Source: Paragyromitra xinjiangensis (Eukaryota; Ascomycota; Pezizomycetes; Pezizales; Discinaceae). Taken from it: a stretch of 64,000 bases of DNA. Made by a program: the position numbers and the translations under genes. The DNA lies in contig JBCAMK010000001.1 of assembly GCA_038503065.1 (NCBI GenBank), positions 1,116,001 through 1,180,000 of the forward strand. The letters are read 5' to 3'. This document shows positions 57,158-64,000 of this stretch, piece by piece (position 1 is the stretch's first letter; each line of letters begins with the position of its first letter). Under the pieces are notes generated by a model. It ran no database searches, was not told the DNA's origin, and saw nothing but the letters and a program-made list of their open reading frames with translations.

Positions 57158-60100
57158 TCAGCCCGATTGATGAGTGAGAGATAAATTATGAGGAAGGCTC
57201 CAAGGAGCTACAAGAAGCTTCTCACAGAATGACGCGACGCCCCGCTGCCGCAGGCAGTGTTCTTGTGATCCGATTCCTGCGTTTCGAGCCCTTGCTCTAT
57301 TTTTGGCACCAGAACGGTAACAGTGTGCGTTTGCGAAAGGTATAGAAGTAAAATTAAAAAAGAAAAAAAAAAGAATCCCGATTTCAATCAGATTTAAGAA
57401 CCCAAAACAACTGCGTTTGACCAGTGATCGAAAAAAAAAAAAGAAACTGGCCTCTGATTCTAGGAGAATTAACCGAGACTGGCACAATCAATCGACAGCG
57501 AAATGGACGCCACCCTATCTCTACTTTACATTGGACAGGCGCTTATGAACCCATGAAGACGATTTCCAACTCCATTTCCGGGCAATTGTATTTGCGATGA
57601 TCCTGCGGGTTAGACCCCATAGAGACACTTCTAAATATTGACAGACCAACGTTCGTACTGATTTATATACTTAGTAATACGTCACGAGTGTACTGAAAGT
57701 ACAGTTAGATATGATATGCAGGGAGAAAGTGTTAATTCCGCTGAGAAAGCCCAGGCAATTTAGTCAGCTCCTACCGAAGCAGGATTTCCCGCGCACCCGC
57801 GAGGTTTTTATTATCACTTCTTTTTTTTCGGGAGTTGTTGCCTCGCTAGCGTTAGTTTGGCTTTTTTGTCGCACGAGAACCGGTGTGCGTTAGAAATTCC
57901 TCAGGCAGCGGGTCGCTCGTGTGCCCAACCCAGAGACGCTTTCTGCCCTCCCGTCCCATCCGATTCGCAGCCGTAGAAACCCTTAAGTTTCTTCATGGAG
58001 ATTTCGTTGCAGAATAAAATATCAGTGGATCTCAAAGACAAGACTACTCTGCAAAGCTGTGATACCTTTGCTCGCAATGCTTTCTTTCCAGAACTTCTTC
58101 AAACGAGCAAGCGAAACGATCTGCACCCTTATCCTTGTAGGAGCCAAAAAAAAAAAAAAAAAGCCTGAAGCAAGTTTATGCGCAGAAGCGTCCTGATCTG
58201 CCGGATGCGCGACACACACCCCACAAAGCACACGCACGCCTCGGTCGGTAAATCACACCTCCCAAATAAAAACCGGAAACGATTATTGCGGAAGTCACTC
58301 ACCCAGCTGCCATATGAAGCAGTACAGCGTCTCGCCAGTCTCGTGTCGGCGGAAAGCCTTGGAGTACCTTCCCTTCTTTCCTTTGCGTTTGTCCCCGCTT
58401 GAATCTGGCAAATTCCTGGGAACAAATGGTAAAAAATGAAGAAAAAATTACAAGGTACTTACCCCGCGCGTTACCACACCACATCGGCGTGTGTTATCCG
58501 ACCTCCTGTTCGGTTGCGGCGCGAAACACGATCAATGTGTGATAACGCAGCGTGCGGCAAAAGACGTCACACGCAGCGTCTCTTGCGATCTGATAGGAAG
58601 TATTATTACTCCACATACGGCAGAGCACGGATGCACGCACCAATTATCGATCCTGGCAAACAACAGGAAACTTCCCAATACACTGGTCGTATTGCAGTTT
58701 GTTCGAATCAAACCGTCTTTTTTTCTTTTTTCCCATGGGGCAATCATCAAATGCTCACTCGGATGTTTCGTTAGCTTGCCGACCTTCGTACGTTTCACGC
58801 CTTCTTTTCTTCCGTTTTCTCGATGATTAACAATGCACGCTCCGGAGGTTTGGTCAATTCCCCAGAAAACAATTCTCCTCTGCAAGAATGTCTTACTTAA
58901 GGTTCCTTGGGATGGCTTGTCTGGAAGCCAAAGATTTGACAATCCAGGGTGAGGGTCGCCCACGGAATTGAACATCAAGCTCTCGAATCACACGCTTACC
59001 CACGCAACGAGCAGCCGGCAGATCATTTCGGGGCCCTCCCTAAAGCAGAGAAGCGACTGCAGACGTACGACACTTTGCGATTACTGATACGAGAAGCATC
59101 GGCTGAATTCATTCAGTAATACCGCGTCTATGAATCTTTTTTCACAGCAGGTTCTGGACCACTTTGTGGTAGGACCTTGCGCCATGTCCACTTTAAATTC
59201 CTAGCACGACACTTTACCGGTATCACCATACACAATTGATCACCGTTGTGACCGTTTTTTTGGGGACACGCTGCTGCCTAAGTTGTCGTTTAAAATCGGA
59301 TACCGGTGTCATAGGAATGCACATTCAGGATTCCTGTAACAGGGCTTGCACCTAGCGTAGCACCGATTTCCTTTACATATTTCCCACCACCACCACCACC
59401 ACCACCTACAGGTAGAACAGGCCAGGGACTCGCCACGGCATCCACGTTTCGAAAATCCCATATGATACGTATGGTATCGTAGGGCTTATCCGCGCAATCG
59501 GTGTGTGATTTCTCCGTTTCCTATCGACGATGTGGTCCGAATCTTTGACGCAGCATCCTCCAAAACTAGAGCTCAAGATTTGAGATTCAGACCACTACAG
59601 TACAAATACGTGTGTTCGCTTGGAGCCGTCATAAAAGCCACCTTGTTTTGTCTATACGGAATTGGAAACTACAAGCATGTCGATGATCACTGCACTAAGG
59701 GTACCCCGCGCATGCCGTGGCTTTGGTAACTGCCAAACCCGGCACACGCGCTTAAGGCGTAAAGTCTTCCTAGTACCAAGCTGACACCCCACGATTGCCA
59801 CTGCTAGGGCCGGAACAAATAAGACGCAACTTTCGGTGGAGAATCATGTAAAGCGTTTTAATATCGGGCTGTCGCTAGTTAGTACCACGTGGCTGATAGG
59901 TCTGTTTCGTGTAATTTTCTCGTGTTCTAGCCCTATGCTAGAGTTAGGCTAGACTAGCCAAGCACATGCCCGCTCGCTCTACGTCAATTGTGACCGGTTC
60001 CGCACGTGGGAATCGTATAGCAAGCTAAATTAGAGCGGATTCATGGATAGCTCCATTCTTGCCATGATAGTCAGGTCGACCCGTAAACATATGTACGTAT

Positions 60101-63100
60101 CAGCAGCTATTGGCCAGGCTCGGGAGCTCTGAGGACCCAGATCTGGGCCGTAGCCGATTTACAGGTTTAGTAATTACTAATAGTAAGCTCGGTTCGGGAA
60201 TCCGGGTGTCCCCGGTCCGGCTTCCACCTCCGTCGCGAGTCATTGCGGCTGCGCTTCTTTGATGACTACCGCGTTACGCCGAACGTCAGACGTTGGAATT
60301 TCACCCGGAGTGCCGCGACCGTTGCAACATCTGTATGTCGCTACGCGAGGTTGATCTTCAAAATCTCCTCATTTTGATCGTCAAAAAAAAGGAGAAGGCG
60401 ACTGCATCATGATTCTTTTTTTGGTGGCTGTTCCTTGGCCGTAACTGCCGGTGTTCCGTGAAGATAAACAGGGGCGAAGTCAATCCAACAAAAACACGGA
60501 GAGGCAAAGTTAGAAAGTCTGCTCGCTATTGGAGGGACTTCGTTTCATGCACAACCCTACCACCAGCTGGACTGACGCCTTTGCTGCCGTAGGCTAAAAG
60601 CCACACGAAATTATCCTCAGGCCTGAAGAATAATGGCACCAGATATAGTGCGATGGCTGAACATTCTTACTTCCATTTTTCTACACAGGTAGCCGAGCCA
60701 TTGCTCCCTGGGATCTTACCGGTCAGTCTACCGGTAATGATGGCTTCTTGAAATGTCAAGCGTCAAGGCGTTTACGAATTGTGATGTGCATGGATGCCAC
60801 ACAGATTTAAAGTAACGGTGCAGCTATTCACAAACCTTTTACTGGACCGTGGAGTGATTTCATTAAGCTACTAATGTTTCAGAATGATCGTGCCTATGGC
60901 GCTGTGGACATTCTAACCGTCGCGAACGAATTGGTTTAAATTGCTTTCGTTCATGGCATTGAAAATTTGCGCGCGAACGACTGAATAACCACCTTGGCCT
61001 TTCTTCACTGCCACCATTAATCTACGGAAATAGATTGATTACAACCTCAAGGTAAGCGAGTTTGTAACTGCATAGGCGACAAGATTTAAAAGCGGGCCCC
61101 TGTTGAGAAATCTGAAGAAACCCAGATACTATTGGACCATAATGGCTATTTGGATAATTTACTGAGGTATAACTACTTAGGATTTTGCCGCTTGGCCGCG
61201 CCTAAGACAGGCATCTTCACCGGAATGGATGTGATTGTGCGCTTCGCAGGTACATCCCAATCGCGGTTTACGATCTAGAGCCCTTTTATTTATGCAAGGC
61301 CACTGCCGAGCTGAGACGCATTAGACGGCCTTGATTTGTCGCACTGCGCTTGTGCTTGTACGGCGTGTCAGAGTAAGGCTGTCGTGTTCATAGGTTCCTA
61401 ATCGCAATTTCATTTCTTCCCCTAGCAAAAAAAGCAAACCTACTGCCGCGTATCATGATTTGGATCTTTATACCCTGCAACCTGGTGGCGCGGGTTATAA
61501 GCGAAAATTGTAAATATGTCCGAGGATTCAATCCTATAGCCCAGTAGCTGTGCCCTCCAGAAGGTTGGATAGGAGAAGCTCGGTGGATGCTGATCCACAG
61601 GCACTAGCCTTGCGATAGTTCCTCTAGTGCTCTAGCTAAAATCTGACTCCTCAGCACAACTTCTTGAGGGGGTGGGGCTATAAGGCCAACCGTTAATTAT
61701 TGATTGTTGGTAACTTCGGGAAAAGCAAGGCTTGTCTAAGTGCGGCTCTAGTGTCTGCGGTTGTAGGGCGCAGCAATGCTAATGACAAGGTCTAAGATTT
61801 ATTCAAAGAAAGATGACTTATATCGCAAACCTGTTTACCAATTAGGATGTGAAGCGCAGGCGCAGTTTGTGTCGGAGCTCGTCTATCTTCCGGTTTGTTG
61901 ACGCGTAAGTGTTGGATTGGTAGGCTAAGCATTAGTGTCACATAACACTAGAGTTCGGTGTAACGCAGACCAGGTATAATAGCGACGCACACCGTTTTAC
62001 TCCAGTCACGATAATCGAGGATGCACATGCGCCTTGGCGCGCACAGATGTAGGTACCAAAGATAGTCACTTGAGAGCAGCTAACTTCCATTGTGCCTTGA
62101 GAGCTAGTGGGATGTTGAGATCTTAGTAAGTATCGCGGTACTTTCCCTGAGAATTTGGGACAGGTGCAAAAATAGGAGTCAATGGATTTCATTTTGAGGG
62201 GTTAGGCTGCGAGTGAGCTTGCCTGGCGTATACCGATTTCTTTAGAAACCGGGCTTTAGCCAATTGCAAGGGTTGTGGAAGCCGTCATTGGTGTCTCATT
62301 TATACGTTACCTGATTTGTCTGATATCGAACGGTTATATTAAACTCACAAACGCTGTAATCGCAAGCACCGTGCGTAGAAGCGCATCGGGTAGCTGAAAT
62401 GATATCAATGCTTGGATGGCGCTTACCCCGCCACCATCGGACGTCTAGAGTGGTGATCTAAACGAGACAGTGATCAGCCGCGAGCTAGTGCATATTCAAC
62501 AAACTTGTTACTTGCGTAAAGAACTCACAGCATGTCTAAAACGCTCATAAACAAAACTGTTATTGCCGTCTAAGCCCCGTTAGCGCTAAATAAGCGTAGC
62601 CAATATCTTACATCCCCGTTTCATGTTTCGTCTGCAGCCTGCTCTGCAAGTCATGGAAATTGAATGGTCACCGTAGCTTTCTTCCGGGCCAGTTTACGCA
62701 AAACAACCAATCCCTGAGTTTTCTGTACAGGTGACTGGAAATTGGTTGATCTAGATTAAGCTTTACAAGAGCGTTAGTAGCTCTAACCTAGCTTGTGCAA
62801 AATTCCCGGAATCCCCGTGAGGGCACCTTTTGTACAAATTAATATGGGTCTGTGTGTGGCTACTCCGGGGTTATCTGGGTGGGCTGGCATGTAGGTTCCT
62901 TGAAAATGTGGGAAAAAAACTCTTTCGTATCCTTAAGATTGGTAACCCAATGAGTAAGATCTGCTCTGCTGCATGAAATGCGCAGAGTCTTACGGGACTA
63001 TATCGAATCGTTAAAGGTTCGACTTTTTCGATGCCTTGAACTTGTGTACAAAGACACGTAAACCACCGGTGATTAGATCTAAAGCTGGGGTTCTTGTGCT

Positions 63101-64000
63101 TCAACTTTGCAGTAGCACTTGGATAACAAGAGCCATGGGTTAATTAATTGGGGAGGGGGGGGCAAGCCTAGAACCCGGGGGGTACGTGACCCTGGAGCCT
63201 GATAAAGGTCATCATATCAGGATTTTATCGGAAAAAACAAACACCATTGGGGATCGGGGGCTAATATGATATCTGATGAGCATAGAGCGTGGACGTAAAC
63301 CCCCTAATGCGACGCTTGCTGTAGCCAGACCCATCCTGTTTTAATTCTTATCTCTACATGGACAACAGCTGTGACAAGTGGTGATGCAAAGTGACATATA
63401 GTGGCAGCATCGAAACTCACTCGGAGACTTAGGAGCCGTCTTGTCCTAGTACTGCTCTTGAGTGCCATTTTTTGTTATTGCTAGTGCTATTATAATTATG
63501 ACGTCTTGTAAGTTTATCTTTGATGCTGTAATGCTCTGGTCTCGGGGGTGAGCCACGGGGCCAAGAAAACAAAAAGAATACGAGTCCAACCGGTCCTAAA
63601 TTGGTGTGTGGTTCTTCACTCATACCCCTCATCGGGGGGGGGAACGGGGAAAGTCACTAGTGGAATGGGTGCATGCTGTTTAAGATAGCGGGTAAACAAA
63701 AATGATAATTGATACATTGATGATAAGTGATTTGGGGGAAGACCAGGTTTAGGCCAACAGATAGCCATGATTTCATATGCAACACAAAGGCTTCCAGGTG
63801 TCAGACTGCGGGGCAAGGGACGTCATCATCATTGCACTCTGTCCATGTCGTAAGATACTCAACTAGCTTGTGGAGGCCTCTGTCTTGCGTCTAGCATTAC
63901 AACGAGTGGATCTGGGATATCGTGAACGTTCGATTTGGAAGACAAGATAGAACGTAATAGAAACTCTCACTCATGCAGATCGGGGAATTCGGTAGCCCCA
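57158..64000. other. 6.8-kb gene desert at right edge
   Basis: No protein domain or RNA gene is recognised. It holds long A/T homopolymers (a run of about 17 A at 58146-58162, others near 57365-57371 and 57430-57441), a (CCA)n tract (59383-59406) and G-runs near 63150-63180. An open stretch with good splice-like borders on the minus strand (58302-58413) is noted among the findings. Confidence 0.5.
59383..59406 (+). repeat. CCA trinucleotide microsatellite
   Basis: About eight tandem CCA/ACC triplets in non-coding sequence. Confidence 0.85.

Overview
The window looks like nuclear DNA of a filamentous ascomycete (Pezizomycotina, perhaps Leotiomycetes; the class is a guess). The genes are split by many short introns (mostly 45-70 nt) with GTANGT-type donors, CTAAC/CTGAC branch sites and YAG acceptors. 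There is a conidiation-type Con-6 gene, a secreted family-3 pectate lyase, a DUF3824-like Arg/Ser/His-rich protein and F-box/ankyrin proteins. Dispersed 5S rRNA genes are also typical of these fungi. All exon models were built by hand from splice signals and reading frame, and frame is kept across every junction listed.

Layout: 1-1716 (-) F-box/leucine-rich protein running off the left edge; 3997-6430 (+) nine-exon unknown protein with a repeat-bearing intron; 7300-8265 (-) pectate lyase; 10105-11406 (-) F-box/ankyrin protein with a 15-bp-repeat tail; 11858-13083 (-) Rossmann-fold NAD(P)-binding protein; 14642-16306 (-) DUF3824-like repeat protein; 18196-19842 (-) flavocytochrome b2-type 2-hydroxy-acid dehydrogenase; 23878-25326 (-) ZIP zinc transporter. 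Then comes the metabolic centre of the window, a divergent pair: acetate kinase (29472-30929, -) and phosphoketolase (32269-34941, +), with a small unknown gene between them. Further right: 39336-41042 (-) disordered unknown protein; 42481-43479 (+) complex I PSST/NDUFS7 subunit; 44482-44600 (-) and 50151-50269 (+) two identical 5S rRNA genes; 46158-46746 a MITE-like inverted-repeat element; 49056-49456 (+) Con-6; 51478-52559 (+) aldose 1-epimerase; 53572-55784 (-) a fused Zn2Cys6 zinc cluster and maltose/galactoside-type O-acetyltransferase. From 55.8 kb to the right edge I see no convincing gene.

How the genes work together: phosphoketolase makes acetyl phosphate from xylulose-5-P or fructose-6-P, and acetate kinase turns it into acetate plus ATP, so the divergent pair is a complete Xfp-Ack shunt. 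Its intergenic region carries a 14-bp motif upstream of both genes and two CRE-like sites near the phosphoketolase start. The lactate dehydrogenase, aldose epimerase and pectate lyase are other carbon-use genes, but nothing in the sequence ties them to the pair. Large gene-poor stretches (19.8-23.9, 25.3-29.5, 34.9-39.3, 43.5-49.0 and 55.8-64 kb) separate the genes; some hold degenerate repeats.
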